64,000 bases of DNA from Callaeas wilsoni (GCA_013398955.1 VWPU01003074.1:1-64000), one strand, 5' to 3'. Shown: positions 25,601-39,800, counted from the stretch's first letter. The notes: generated by a model from the sequence alone, not told the origin. Numbers and translations: made by a program.

Positions 25601-27149
25601 TTTATATTCTTTCTTGTGAATTTTAGAATATAATGCCTTTAAATCAAGAAGAACTTTCTGGCTAAAAATATCAAGCTTACTATACATTATTATTATAATA
25701 AAAACGATATATTAGTTGCAGGGGGCAAAATATTCCACCTTGAATCGATATTTTCCCTTTTGTGTTCAAATCCTACAAAAATATCCCCTCGAATTAACTT
25801 TCATGCAATCGCATACATACAACAAATGTTTCCATTTTGGAAAATGATACCTTTTCGATACAGAAACGACTTGCTGGGCTTTTTAATAGGAAGAAGACTG
25901 TTCTTCCCCCATCAGCTCTGCTGTTTTTCCGTTGTGTAAGAGATTTGCCCTGACGGAGTTTAGCCCAGGGCGCTGTGCTCGCCCCTCCACGTTCAGGTTA
26001 CTGCAGATGTTCTTTGTGCTGGCTGTCGCCGTAGCAGCGTCCTGCGTGTGCTGCAGCTCCATACATATTTAAACAGGCTGTTGCTTTACAAGCACATGTT
26101 CAAAAGATTTTATCTAATCAAATTTTAAATAGGAAATTATCTGTCTGACTTCACATCAAAAAGCTATTCCTTTCCCTGCTGCTCCAGATTGGATTATTAG
26201 GACTTCACTACTAAACGGTCAGCAGCGTGTCTGAGTTACCAGTCTTAATTCTGGGCTATAAATATCAGATAATGATTTATTACTAGGCAGTTGCAATACT
26301 GCAGTAGCAAATTCTCTTTAACCTCTTTAATTTTGAGAGGAATGGCAAACAGTTTGGAGAGCTGAGAATTTCTAAGGTTCTTTGTGCAAGTAACAGCTTG
26401 ATCAGTTGATTTCAGTGTCTCCCTCCACTTTCTGGTGATTCTAAGAGGTGCTCATGCCCACACTAACCCAGTCCTGCTTATCTCTGTGAATTAACCAACT
26501 GTGGGCAGCAATTCCATGGTAAACGGGCTAAAGCTGTGATGGTGAGAATGTTCAATGACTTTTACAACTAAATTGAATGAACTTTGAAAGAGCAGTTGTT
26601 ACCCTCGTGTGCTACCTGCCCCATCACTGTTTAACATTCCTACCTCATCTGGATGTCAGATGGAGAGTTTATGATCTGCACAGTGACAGAAATGTACTAC
26701 CTGCATATTCCAAAGTAGGAGTTTGCTCCCAGAATATCCAGTCACTGCTTTCAGCTCTTCCAGAACACTAAATACGTTTCTCCTAAAGGGCACCAGACCA
26801 ATGTCTCACCCTTTTTGGGCAATGTAGCTGCCCAGGCAGGTTGCTGGTGCAAGGGAGGTTTGCATGTGCAAATCACATCTGGATCAAGAACGTGCATCAT
26901 TTCAGAGAGCATTAAAGCAGGAAATGGACTTAAATCTCACTGAAATGAAGACTCATCTGCAGACTTGACAGAACTGTTTATTTAGAAGATGAACAAACTA
27001 ATGTGACACAAGACACCTCAAGAGATTAAAAAAAACACCCAAACCAAAAACATTTTCTTAATTTCAAAATACCTTTTTGTCATATTCAAAGTTTGTTTGG
27101 TTCCTTAGGGTATTTTATTTCAGAAATAATTCAAATTTGGCCTGACAAA

Positions 27150-27265
27150 CTATTAGGCATTCAGAGGAGAACAAGCAAAATAGGGGGCTGAGAAACTGAT
27201 TAAAGAAGACAGCCTGAAGAACGTACGACAATCTGTCTAAATCCTAAAAGACAGGAAGACAAGGA
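27150..27265 (+). mobile_element. Possible ancient CR1/L2-like LINE fragment
   Basis: The order of words TTCAGAGGAGAACAAGCAAAATAGGG, GGGCTGAGAAACTGAT and GAACGTACGACAATCTG resembles the segment of CR1 elements that normally reads CAGAGGAGGGC-AACAAAG-ATGGTGA. The likeness is weak and unsupported by a 3' terminus, so this may be chance. Confidence 0.3.
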
Positions 27266-30200
27266 AAGAAAACATTTTCTGATTGTGATATTTAGGAGCC
27301 TGAACTAGGAATAGAATGTAATTTGGAAAAATTAAAGCTCCTGATACAAGTAAACACGAGGGGCCAATTACTGAAGACAAACAGAGGAAACCAGGCTAAC
27401 AACAGTGTTAGAAGTGCTGTAGGATCTTGTATCCAGCTGCCTTTTCCATCACTGAGAACTATGATGATGACCCTTAGTCATCCATAATTTAGAGACTTCT
27501 CCCTGTTTGTACAGATTCAGGCTCCACACTTCAGCACGTCATATAAACCCAAAAAGGTTTCTAACTTCCCTCCTTTGCAGGTTATATCCAGTCCCTGAGT
27601 TTGGGGCTACTGGAGGATATTACAGCCTAACACACCCTAAAAGGCCTCTGAACGGTGTCAACTGTCTTGCCCATCCTGGAAATTTCAGGGATATATTACC
27701 TGACTGCTTTCAGGATCAAAGGACAGAAATAAACACTCTTAAAAACCAGCAGACACTGTGGGATAAACCAGATGCAAAATCACCTGCTGAGGAATAATGT
27801 GCTTAATCTTTGAACACTTTGCAGGGAAGGTATTTAAGTACATGCAAGATCATCAGCCGGTTTTAAGTTATTTTGAAGCACCTTGATCTCAAGGCAGCCA
27901 GATCCAGCCCTATAAATTCTTGATCCCGTTGATATGTCACATACTTTAGCCTGAAGTTGTGTTCTTTTTGTAGTAAATCAAGTATAGAGTACAGAGCAGT
28001 TGTGCTGTGCTCTCTGTTACTGTAAAACTGAACTGTGCTTTCTTTCAGGGTATTGTTTTGATCCTAAATTTCTCAGCTGAGACATTCTGATGGCGTATCT
28101 GCTGGCTTCAGGCACAACAGAACTCTTTCAAGGAGTATTATTTTACCTTAAAATGGACGATCAAGGAATAGAAAACCTCAAAATGTGCACCTGGTGTACT
28201 CAAGGCAGCTTCTTACCAAAAGCAAAGACAAAACACCCTCAAGAAACAGTGGTTCAAGAGAGAGAGGGTGGGAAAACAAACCAGAGCAGTTCTTTTCCTC
28301 CTCTAAAAGAACAGCAACTGCTTAGGTTTTCCTTATGAATCATAAAACAAGGGAAGGTGTCAGCAGGGAGGAACAGAAAGCGTATTTTCATTTGTCAGTA
28401 ACTTTCAGTACTATTTCCAATGCCAAACTGCTGCACTACCTGCCTTTCACTTGTTGTGTGCAATGAGAGATGACAGAGGGCTTCTTAAAGCTTTTAAGGC
28501 TGCAGTAATTCATAACCTTACCTTAATTAACGTGGAGGAATGTACCTTTGGAAGAAACAAGGCCCAGGGTTTGATTTCAGTATCTTCCTTCCTTGGAGAA
28601 ACGTGTGGGTTTTGTCCCCTGGATATCCCCGTGTGCAAACACGTCGCTGCTAACAGCAGGAGCTGTGCACAGGACAACTCCTGAAACGATGGAGCACAGC
28701 AAATGCTCCAAACCAGCGTGGGGTGAGAGTGGCACAGCAATTCCCTGTGTTCAGCCCCTCCCTCTCTGCTCCCTCCAGCGAGCACCTTCCCCACAGAGGA
28801 GGGAAGGCGGCAGAGGTGCCATGGGTGCAGCACAAGGAGCAGGCAACAACGTCCCTGTCACTTGGCTCTGGCCAGGTATTCTTCCCTTGTGTGGCACAAA
28901 GACCAACTCGCCCATGAACATTTTCCTGGGGCTTGCAGGATTGTTTTGATAACTTATAATCTAATGGCATTAATATTTTAAAGGGAGCTTCCATAAATTA
29001 TATGAGTTATCTGTTTTGGAGCAATTTGAAGCACCTTTCATTGTTAACTCCTCTTAATTAATTTTAGCTTTATGGTGTTTTGGGGGCAAATTGCCTTAGC
29101 CTTCACATTTATTCTATCACTACATGGCACGACCAAGATATTTGAGCTCTTAGGTGAACTTCTTGTCGAAGGATCTAAACCACACAGCTCACAAGAGCTC
29201 TGTGTGAAGGAGGTTTTATTCTCCCTTTAGCTTGGTCTCTGAACTCTGGGTGCCAGCCTGCTCCTTGCAAATGACATTCTCAGAAAAAAGCACCACGACT
29301 GTGGGGTGGAGGTATCCACCTGCAGACTGCGCTCACAGCCTGAACCGAGATGTTCTGCTTCATGTGGTTAGCAACGCAATTTTTCTTAGAAACCTGCCTT
29401 TCTCATATTTTAGCCATCAAACACCAAGTTGCTTCTTTTTGTTCATGCTCTTGGTGGTTTGACTACGGTCCTGTTTGGGAGTATTCAGCTTTGTGACACT
29501 TCTGTTTAAAAGAAGTCCTTTTTATTAATACCTGTGAGGAATGCTGCTGAGTGGGAACTCACTGGAAAATGAGATCAATGAGTTTTCAGTTTAGGGCTGT
29601 TTTCAAAACCCATCTCAGAAATAGATGTACACATGGAGTTGCTCCTGTGGAAAGTAACTAGATAAAATACTGCTGACAACGGCAGTGAAAATTGTTCTGC
29701 TGTAGTAAGTGTGTTCAAGGGACAGAGATTACTGGTAATATTTTTAATAGGAAGTTGGTAAAAGCGCATTACCCTTCAGTGATCTCCAGTGCAGTCCCTG
29801 ATGACTGCTTATACAGAACTACTACAAACACTTAAGCCCCAAATGTCTTTATCTTGATCTCTCCAACGTTTAATTTCCTCCTACAGAACATGCATTGGAA
29901 GGCTTAGGGTACCCTAAGCAACTAAAATGCTTTACCTTTTAATTCTGTCTAAATGGTGCTAAAATGATCAGAAATGTGCTGTAATTTACATTTCTCTGGT
30001 GAAATGGTAAAATTGCATTTCCCCAATTACCATTTTCCCTCTTTGAAGGCACCAGAGATAGTACCAAAGCTGTTCAGAGAGTCACAGAGCTGGCACACGG
30101 TCTGTTATTCCTCTAGCTACTGCTCTGATTAGCATTAGGAGACATTCCTACAGGGGACGTGTTTATCTGGTCGTGCAGGAAGTCATTTCTACAACTTGGC

Positions 30201-30491
30201 AAAAACTCCTGCCTTGAATGGATCTAAGCAGGAGCCCTGGTAGTACTGGGAGCTCTCACCTCAGGTCTAGGAGTGAGAATCGGAAGGAACTGAAACCCCA
30301 TTCCTTTACACCTCAAACTGTCACGTAAATGCTGAGGAAGGATGAGGAATGATTCTAAGATTCTTCTTTTGTTCATTCCAGTTAAAATTATACTGTGTAA
30401 TGCAGAAGACTAAATGACAAAAAATACCTTATTCCTGTATTGGCAGATTATAAAATAGATTTACCCAGGGACAGAGATGAGGAAACTTCCT

Positions 30492-30560
30492 TCTATCTCT
30501 CTCTCTTTTTTTTCTCTCTCTTCTTCTCTCCCCTTGCAACACTCTCTTCCCTTCTCTGAA
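30492..30560. repeat. Polypyrimidine (CT-rich) tract
   Basis: About 70 bases of nearly pure C and T on the plus strand, including CTCTCTCTCTTTTTTTT and TCTCTCTCTTCTTCTCTCC. It is low-complexity and could form triplex DNA. It is not followed by a recognisable exon on the plus strand. Confidence 0.7.
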
Positions 30561-32721
30561 GCCCCTCTCAGCTGCCCTCAGACCCCAGCTGCACAGAGCA
30601 GAGCCTGCAGGAAATGTCACTGTCACCCAGAGAACCTCTCAGCAAAGTGCACCCAGGAGGGAATGGTGGGACACCAGTGATGTCAAAGCAACTCATCTCA
30701 GGACCAGATCTTACCAAGTTCAAATAAATAATCAAAAATCTCTACTTTTCATCTTGATTATTTAGGTTTTTCTCTGCTCCCATGTCTCTTCCCAAACTGT
30801 ATCCCAGAACAGAAGCCAAAGCCAGAAATTTGCCAGCTGTGGAACGACCACTCACTCTTCCCCACACGTGCTGAAGGCCCTGGCAGGGTTTGCTTATGCT
30901 CCTCTTGACAGAGGCTCATGTCTCTCCACCACCTCAAATGGCAAGCATAAGGTTGAGTTTTCTTGAAAAATCAAACTTCTGTAAGGGTTTAACCTGTTAC
31001 TGTGCTGTTTTGTGGACAGAATGAGGCATTTACGCTGAGGGCAATCTAGGAATTTACAGGCTCTCTAAAAACAGATTTGCAGATAAAATGTCTTGAGCAA
31101 CAAAGGATGTAGAAAAATGGCTCTGCAAGGCAGCAGGATGGGGAGGAGGTGTGATGGAGAGGTTTTCCTAGGCAAGAAGATAGAAGACACTGAAAATGCA
31201 GCATTTCTGTGAGCCAGGATCATCTGTGAGGACGTGTGGCAATGAGAAGCTGATGAGCGTGGCTGACTGCCAGCAGATATTATGATCTCAGAATATTGAT
31301 GTTTTGTACTAATAATTACAAAATCAGCAGCTGTACAACTGCATAGTTGGATAAATACAAGTGTAAGTGCATCCTGTGACATGGTGAATGGAAATGAAGT
31401 ATGATTAAAATGACAGGTCATACAGTCATACTGATGCCAAGAAAAGACAGACAAGCTGGGAGAATGATAACATAATAAAGCATTAAAGAATCTTGATATT
31501 CAAAAGGAAAAAACTGATAATGAAAACATTCATAAGCAGTCAGAGAAACACATTAACTTTCCATTGCTGTTGAGTGCAGATACAGATCAGACAGAAGAAA
31601 AGAAGAAGAAAGAAAATTTACTTGTCTGCACTTGTAAAGGCATATTGGGGCAAAAATGCATTCTTCTCATAAGCACTAAATAAGAAATCTACAATGAGGA
31701 TAATCGCTTCAGATACTCTGAAAGATAAGCAGAAAGATGGGGATTGTCTACACAGCCAAGAAGAAAGTCAGGGGTTGGAATCATGTCATCTGAATGTTCT
31801 AAGTAGGTTTGCTACAGGTTCCCACCCAGGCAATGATCTGTGACAATAAGGCAGGATGTTAAACTGGGATATCTGAAATCTGACCGTTCTTGTTAAAGGG
31901 AAGGAGCTTCATAGAAGAATTAGGAAGAAGTACAAGAAGAAAACTGTTACTGGGATTAGGTAAGCATTTGGCAAAAATCACAGTAATACGAGAGATTTAA
32001 CCCACAGCCATGGTCAAAGTCTGGCTGGGATATCCCAGGACGTGTTTGCTTATGGAATGCCTGCACTGACAGACATGATTTAAAGTACTGTAAGAATCTG
32101 CTGTGCCTGAGGGTCAGCACTGGTCAGGCACTTCTTGTTATTCCATGGAAACCCACTGCTTTTGGGATGGGGACACAGGAGAAGCCCCCCTCTGTGTGGA
32201 GCAAGGCAGTGAGCCAGGGGAAAGGAAAGCTCCCTATTTCCATTCCCAATGATCTCAAGTTTCAAGGCATGTCAGAAGGAGTGGGGTCAACACCTGTCCC
32301 ACCTGAGGGCTGAGCTTTTTGAGCCACAGATAGATTCTAACCTCAGAGAGGTGAATCTGGTGCAAAGACTGCAGTTCAAGTACACCCAGCATGTGGAGGT
32401 GTCTATTCTGTTCAGTGGAGGAGGGCCCAAGGATGGGCTAAACAGTATTTTTCTTAACCTGTGCTGTTTGCTTGCCCTGCCAGCCAGAGGACAGCTGTAG
32501 TCCAGCATGAGCGACGCTCCCTGGGACTTGCACGATGCTGTATCAGGCTCCTCGAGACAGAAGCTTGGATTAATTTCTGTCTTGCACTGGCTGTGTGGAG
32601 GATCCAGCCTCAGACACAGCGACACAGGAGTGCCTGGGTTCCCCCTGCGTGCAGGTGTGCTCGCGGACTCGTGCCCAGAGCGATGTCAGCACAGCCTTCT
32701 CACCACAGTGCTCCACAGCGT

Positions 32722-32768
32722 CCACGCAGCCCGGAGCTCCGCGCAGCCCAGAGCTCCACGCAGCCGCC
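32722..32768. repeat. 17-bp GC-rich tandem repeat, about 2.8 units
   Basis: Units CCACGCAGCCCGGAGCT and CCGCGCAGCCCAGAGCT are followed by a partial CCACGCAGCC. This CpG-containing micro-array sits in a GC-rich patch with overlapping ORFs that have no recognised product. Confidence 0.75.
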
Positions 32769-35700
32769 TTGGGCCTTGCACTAAACACAGGTTTAGCCCT
32801 ACCTGTGGCCTGGACTTCTCCTCCACCTTTGTTTAGGAGCGAATCCCCTGAGGACTTCCCTGAACTGACACCCAGTGGTGGTTGTTGCTTGGGTGCGGCC
32901 TCATCACAACACACAGCTGGGAATTGGAATTCTTTGGGCAAGCTTCCTTCCCACTTTTCACCAAAACATTTTCCTCCTTTGAACAGCAGAGGCAGGACTC
33001 AATGTGAATCTGTTGCTGCTCTCTTGTCGTGAGCAGCAGGACGCTGATCCCTTCCCCTCAGTCCTGCAGGGCACCGAGCAATCCCTGCTCTTCTCCAGCA
33101 CCACCACCTTCACGGCAGGGCTGAAGAACAAGGACTTACACCAGCGGACTCTTGCTGTGATCAGGCCCATGTAAGACACCGGTTCTGCGAGCAGGCCGGG
33201 CTCAGCAAGGCTCAGCCTAAGATGCTGCTTTGCCCTTCTGCCTAGAAACCTGCAGGACTGCAGCAGGGCCAACCACAGAGCAACTTCCCCATCCGCGCTC
33301 AAGATTTATATGGCTTGCTCTCCTCTTCTTAAATCTCTCCTAACAAAGCTTTGTTCAAAGATGATTTGCAGATGTTGTCGTTAAAAACTTGGTACTTGCC
33401 AACAAATAACACATGGGCCTGCTTGAGAAACTGCTGTTCCCACAGCTTTCCCCAAGAAGATATACTCGTGGTAATTGGTAAGGCCTGTGAGAATATGACA
33501 TTATAAAGCATCTTCTACCATCCATAATTTTCGAAGAGAATGCTGGTTTCCTGAGAATTTATCTTGTTCATATAAAATCACTTGGATAAACACACATGAT
33601 CTAGAATAGATAATTAAGCCCATTATCATTAAAGAAGTATTGGTCTTTTCAGGTAACAGTGAATGTGTCAAGCAAAAGCTTATTTGCAACAAAGATAAAC
33701 AAAAACCCAGCACTAGGTAATAGATAGCCATGTATCTTAATTACAGACATAAAATTAAATTATTAACTGATATGCAGGCATGAGTCTCAAAGGCTAGAAG
33801 GTTACAAAAAAAAAGGACAGGATTGTACTGTCCCTTGCAGGGTGAGCTGAACTACAGAGACAGAAATCCCCAACCAAAAGGGAATGGAAAAAAAAACCAA
33901 CAAACCAGAGGGAAAAGGGTATTTACAATGACCTGGCTGGAACATACACACAGAATCACTTCTGTGCTCACCCACTCAAGGCACGCTGAAATCTAAAACC
34001 CAGGAGCCCAGCCCTCTGTTAGCAGCTTGGAAAAACAACATGGGTTGACCCTCTCTGGGGAGATCTTTACTAATAGCTATGAACAGAAATATTTCGTGGT
34101 GGTATTGACAAAACTGCTGGCCATTTTATCAGTAAGGAAAAGGTATTTTTTTTCTGGGAGGTGGAAAGAAACGAGCATTCCGTAGGTTTGCAAAAACGAA
34201 AAGCAATCTCAGTCTTTTGCAATGCTCTCAACACATAGAGCAGTAAATACAATTTTCCTATAGGTTTTGAATAAATGACAGATGCAGTACATATTTACTA
34301 CATTCTCAATTCTGCATTTAAGAGGTTGACAGTGAAATACTTTCCTCTGGTTTTCATGGGCATGTTGTTAAAAGCGTGACTGCTCTGCCAAAAAGTCTGT
34401 GTTTGGAAAGGCTTTTATTCCTTCTTTACTCCTTTTGTTCTGCTGCATGACTCCGTGCTCCAACGTGCCCTGCAGAGCTCGGTGGCATTTCGCAGCTCTT
34501 GTTTGTGCCTCAGCCACACCTGTGAGGACATTCCCACTGAGCTCACCTTGCCTCGAATCTGGGCTCCACTCGGCATTTAGCTTTAGCCCCAATTCACGAC
34601 GCAATTTCCAGGCAAGCAGGGAATAGGCAATGTTGTCATGTTCCACTTCCACAAAACAATGGTTAGATGTGCTGGACGGGTTTTAAGCTTAGGAAATACA
34701 AGTTCACAGGCTGTACAACTGCCAATATCGTCTCACAGACATGCAGCAAGGAGAAATTCAACTAATCTGATGTTTGTTTTTCTTTAGCATTCTATTAAAG
34801 CAAAGCAACTCCATAATGAGATTACTGCATTTTATCTCTTAATTGTATCCAGATATGGAAAAGAGATTTACTGCTAGTGGCTTGTATACAGTACAATATT
34901 TTAAAGCTAATTATGATAGAGCATTACTTATTGTCACACAATGAAATACTTATTCTTCTGTTATGAATCAATACCATTTTCTAAAATTTATTGTAATTAC
35001 CTTTTTAATTGGATATACACCCTTCTAAATTCTGAAACAGACAGTTATATAAATATAATTCTTTTAAATCCAGGATGATATCAGCATAAAATATTTTAAT
35101 TAAATAGATTGCAAAAAAGGAGAAAAAGAGACATTAACTAGCTTTCCATTATTAAAGCCAGCTGAAAGTCAAGTCTTGAAAGGATTCAAGTTTTTATTTT
35201 TGAACTCTGCCATTGTCCATGGAAGCATGGATACACATCCTGCCCAAATGGTGTATTAATAGTTTGATTGTTCATTGAAGACTACCGAGCACCTGGCTTT
35301 TGTTTCTATTACTCCACACGGAGCGGAAATCATATTACAGTATTTATCTTCCTAAATCCCTGGGGTCTGAAACATCTACAAGTCTTTTCTTTGCTTATGG
35401 ATGAAATACAGTAAACAATAAAAAAGCTAAGCAAAGAGTTTTAAAATAACATTGTATCAAAGTTCCTCTGTTCAAAAATATTGGTGAGTAGATGGTGAAA
35501 ACCTCTGCTTGATCTGTCAGTTGTAATTACTCAACAATTTTTAAAAACAGTGTCTCTGTGTGATGATATCCTGACCATAGAGGGCACAAATGCAAACTAA
35601 AATTCAAGTATTTATAAGCTGGTACCTGTAACACTTTGCACACATTCCAAAGTACATGTTTAAGCTGGTTTTCCTGAACAGCTATTCACAATAGGGACAA

Positions 35701-36668
35701 CTGAAGTCCTGACTACGGGCTGATCACAGCGTGTTTGCAAATCTTACCTGAGTATGGGACACATCTTCCCCCTCTCCACTCAGTGCAAAGGGACAAGGAA
35801 AAGGCGTTTGTTTCTCTCAGCAGAACCAAGCAGCAATTTAAAACCTACCTGAGCTCCAGCCATCTCAATGAGCATTGTTTTCAATGCTCTTATACCTGTA
35901 TTTCATGTATTTACACATCCAATCCACATTATATTTACACATACTATGGTAAATTAAACCAGTTACATTTTGGTGAGCTAAAATGAATCAGAACTTTGAG
36001 ATAAGGTAAACCAATCATATCAAGTATTTAGAAACATCTTACTTAAGTTACTGAAAAGATTTAACTACATATTATATTGCCAGTATGTTGGTGGAAGTTG
36101 TTAGATTCTGAAGCTGATTCTACACTTGATGACATTATCCAAGTAATTTAGTGAATAAATATTGCAGAATGCAATATCTGAGACTATCAAGAAATTTCAT
36201 TTAACCAGCAGCTCAACACTATGGGGAAAAACCCCACAGCATTTCCTATGTTTTTTTCGAGAATATATACTTTGAGCCAACTCTGGATCACTCTTCAGTA
36301 TCATTATGCAATAAATAAATGTTTATGTTAACACTTATCATAGTCTATAAGGTCATCAATTTTCTATTTATCTGAAGAGCCCACATTATCTAGGAAGACT
36401 CTCCAGCATTCCTGTCATCCAGATTTCATTGCAGACATTATTCACTCTACATTTAAGTCTTTTATCTGCATGCCAAGTGTTAAATTATATTGGGTTAGTG
36501 TCTGTATCGTTCTATTTTTACTGCAGCTCTTCACAGATTAAGATTCAAATCCTTTGAATTTAGTAGGATTCTGACAGCAATTCAAGCAGTGTAAGTCTTA
36601 GCTCTGTCCACCTAATTGTGACACATGAGTTTCTAAGCTCCCCAAGTGCCTACAGAAGCTGTATTTAC

Positions 36669-36819
36669 CTGCTGTGTGCATCCTGTCCCCGGATCCTTGG
36701 CAGCCATCCTCATCATCACAATCTCCGCTTGACTCCATCTCCTCGTTTCTTCCAGCCCCGCTGCCAGCATCTCGGGGACCCCATCTCTCCAGCTTCGACT
36801 TTGCCTTCTCAGCATCCAG
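36669..36819 (-). CDS. GPC5: Internal exon of a glypican, probably glypican-5
   Basis: Glypicans are GPI-anchored heparan-sulfate proteoglycans of the cell surface that modulate Wnt, Hedgehog, FGF and BMP signalling. Read on the minus strand, the exon is preceded by a pyrimidine-rich acceptor ending in CATTTCAG and followed by the donor GTAAATAC. It is 151 nt long: 50 complete codons starting in phase 0 (Leu-Asp-Ala-Glu), then one base, so the downstream intron is phase 1. The translation has a basic/aromatic first third (KSKLERWG), then Ser-Gly dipeptides in acidic context: AGSGAG, ESSGDCDDEDGC and QGSGD. This is the heparan-sulfate attachment region near the glypican C-terminus. As recalled, human GPC5 carries SGDCDDEDGC exactly, while GPC3 has SGDCGDDEDEC, which favours GPC5. 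The following GSGD-R-M is more GPC3-like, so GPC3 is the main alternative. The exons for the cysteine-rich domain and the GPI signal are not in this window. The glypican call is strong; the paralogue call is less certain. Confidence 0.85.
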
Positions 36820-36821
36820 CT

Positions 36822-39800
36822 GAAATGGAAGAAGTGACAAACCAACAATGGTCAGGCTCTTCACACAGCTCCTACCCCTGGCGACCTGCTTTGTAAAGCA
36901 GCAAACACTTTCTCACGCACTTCCAAGAGCAGCTCCTCAAGCTGGCGGCTGTTTCTGGCCATGGCATTTGAATATTTTGGAACAACAGACTATGCAATCA
37001 AACATTCTCCACCGTAGATGACCGGGACAGTTACCAAACCTTTAACTGAAAACATCACATCTGCAAGTGCCACCACAGGGAGTGCTGCTCCTACAGCTTT
37101 TCCTTTGCCAACCCCCGTCTGGAGAACACTTGTTACTGATGGTACACTCTGCCAGCTGTCTAAGTACTCTTTTGAGTGATTTACAGTTGAAGACCATGAT
37201 AAACTTCACAGCTGAGGGTATTTGCTACTTTTCATCATGGGCTTGGTCACTCAGAAACCTCGTCCCTGGATATGACTTTTAAGATGCTGCCATTTAAGAT
37301 GCCTGCACCAACTGCAAGTTGCTCATTAGATTTCACTTGAAATATATTTCTAGGACTGAGCATAGAATAAGAAACCTTTTCTAAAATAAATCTAAATATA
37401 TCATACTAGGTCATGCTTGCTCTAACAACATATTTACCCCCCAAACTCAGTTTTTTGATCTTTAGATAACTCTTTCTCCTGCTGTCACCACAAACAGCTG
37501 CCTAATATTAGCACTGTGGAAATCAATTATTTTTCAGCTCACTGGTAGTTCCAAAAGATGAAAAATCCCATTTCCTTAGGAGTAAATCTAAACTCAGCCT
37601 GTGCAGGACACACCAAGAGCAGCACTATTTGGGAAAAAAAACCCAACCCAAATGGCTTAGACTAATAAATTGGGTTATAAGGCAAATATTCAAGCAAGGA
37701 TGGTCCAGGAGAAGCCTGAACCTTTCCCCTGCACCTGAGGAGCACTGACCAAATGGAAAGACTTTGTACTGCTCTCCAAGACTCTGCAGTTCTGCCAGAT
37801 TATGGATCTATCCAACACCCTTCATCACACGGATCTTCCTCCCAAAGTATTCCAGATCCATTTCAGGCTGTGTGATCTGCTTCATCCCAGAGGACTGATT
37901 ATTCTTGGTAATGAGCAAAACGTATTTTGAAATGTAACACTTTGGAGATTAAAACACTAAAAAGGAGGTGTTCTGGGAGCTGTGGGTGAATTGGAGCACA
38001 GGGCTAATACAACTGCATTAACTGGGCTGAAAGGATGCTGATGGATGCAGCAATTCCTCTGCAGTGGGAAGCTTTGTGCCACAGTCTTCTTCTCCTTCAG
38101 GTGCTGGGAGCTGCCATCCTCCACTCTGGGGCTGACAAATGCTTGGAGCAGTGCAGCAGAGATCCAGTTCTGTGGAACAACAGATGCCAGCTTCTACATG
38201 GCAGAACTCAGGAAATCTTGCACCCTTTCCCTGAAGAGATCAGTTTGCTCCTTCTGAAGACACAAATAACTCCGCAGCGCAGTGGGAAGATCAGTAAGTG
38301 GGAGGAAGGGGTATGGACTCGAGTGAGGACATGCATTGAACACTCTCTAATTGTTACTTGCACGTCTGTTTTTTATAAACGAGTTGCTTAATGTTGAGCC
38401 TTGTTATTCACAGCCATAAAGACTGACGTCATAGTGATACAAAACAACATTTTGTTAAACAATTGGAAAATTTTGCCTATGAGGGAGAAAGATAACTCAG
38501 TTCTTTCACAAATTTATGGTGTCCTGACCATATTAGAAAAGACTCATTCATTCTTAGTTGTAACTCTTCAGAATGAAAAGAAATGGCTAAGTGGCAAACA
38601 GACACAAAATTTAATAAAGGCTCTTAATGACTGTTTGCCAGTCAGAACAGAAATGTCTACTGCCTGTTAAGGCACTCCTTCTTTTCAAAGATTTAATTTC
38701 GTTCATTGCCCATGGCTCAAATCCTGACCTCTGCTCAAAACAAGTAACACTTGAACCAAATGGGCTCCCCCTCCAAGGAGGAAGCTGAGCTTCCAGCATG
38801 GTGCCCTGCAGCTCCTCCGGGCTCTGGTGCCTTCACTGCAGCAAGAGAGGAGCTGTAGATCTGCATCTCCTCTGTATCTCTGAAGGTGCATCCAGCCCTT
38901 TCTTGGCTTGCCAGCAGAGAGAGGGCACCAAACTACCCAGAGCCCCAATATCCAGGTTCATCACTACTCCTTCACATCAACTCACGTGCGACCTACCAAC
39001 CCTTTTCACCTTGGATACCCTTTCCCAGCCTCTTCACAACAGGGCTTTTATGTCCTGTGGCTACCACTCACCTAGACTGATGGACCAGAGCCTGACTTTG
39101 TGCATCAGCAATGGTTTATCTATAGATAAACCCATCCCAGGAGATGGAACAGGGCAGCCAGTCCAGTGGGGAGCTGCAGACACACCGTGCATCCCTGCTG
39201 AGAGGGCAGTGTCACCATTTCATAGTGACTTGTGACCCAGCACCCTTCTCTTTCCCAGGTTCTGAAGGCACAGCTGTCCTTTGGCTACTGCCATGGGATT
39301 TCACTGAATTCAGTGTTTCAGTGCAATAGCAAAGCTTATGCCAGCATGTCCCAATCTCTTTTTTTTTCACAGAATAATAGAAAACTGTCTCAAAGGCCAG
39401 AGACTGCACCAAAATAGCACAGACTGCATCGAGTTGGGCTGAGGTGGTGGAGCTTTAGAAGACCATAATGGAAGACATTAACCATCACTTTTCCTCTCTG
39501 GGTGCAGGGGTGGGTGTGGGCAGGGAATGCCTGCTGCACTTTGTGGCCGTGGGACGGGGAGGTCCCCAGCACAGGACCTGGAGGTCACCTGAGAGTTCAG
39601 GTCATCTTCAGAGACAGCCTGGCAGACACAGATCTGTTAAATCACCCCCCAACAATTCTCCAGGCCGCTGCCACCAAGCACAAATCCTCCTGCTTCCCCA
39701 GATGGCTTTAGGGAGAACCACAGTCCCCTGCCCGTATTTAACGCTGGGGAGCAGAGACTGGAGTCAGTTGTGCCATCTCCATCATTGCTAAAGAGCCACT

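Larger units (their letters stand above)
1..36668 (-). other. GPC5: Downstream intron of the glypican gene (continues beyond window)
   Basis: This lies 3' of the recognised exon on the minus strand and begins with its GTAAATAC donor. The terminal exon, which should encode the hydrophobic GPI-anchor signal and a stop, was not recognised here. The intron is therefore inferred to be longer than 36 kb. It holds most of the LTR insertions and the gap-containing minisatellite. Confidence 0.65.
22609..36668. other. Unique intronic sequence, partly strongly AT-rich
   Basis: No exon or RNA gene recognised. Strongly AT-rich blocks at about 22980-23880, 25620-26400, 28940-29110 and 34690-36600 contain TAATTA- and ATGCATAAT-like homeodomain/POU-type words and no visible repeat, so they could be conserved non-coding elements. 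GC-rich patches at 24.2-25.0, 28.6-28.9 and 32.5-33.3 kb carry overlapping ORFs on both strands without known domains. Confidence 0.45.

Noticed and set aside
36598..36864. Full 88-codon minus-strand ORF around the glypican exon as an independent small gene
   Set aside because: The residues outside 36669-36819 lie beyond clear splice sites and do not resemble glypican. The coding part is the exon only.
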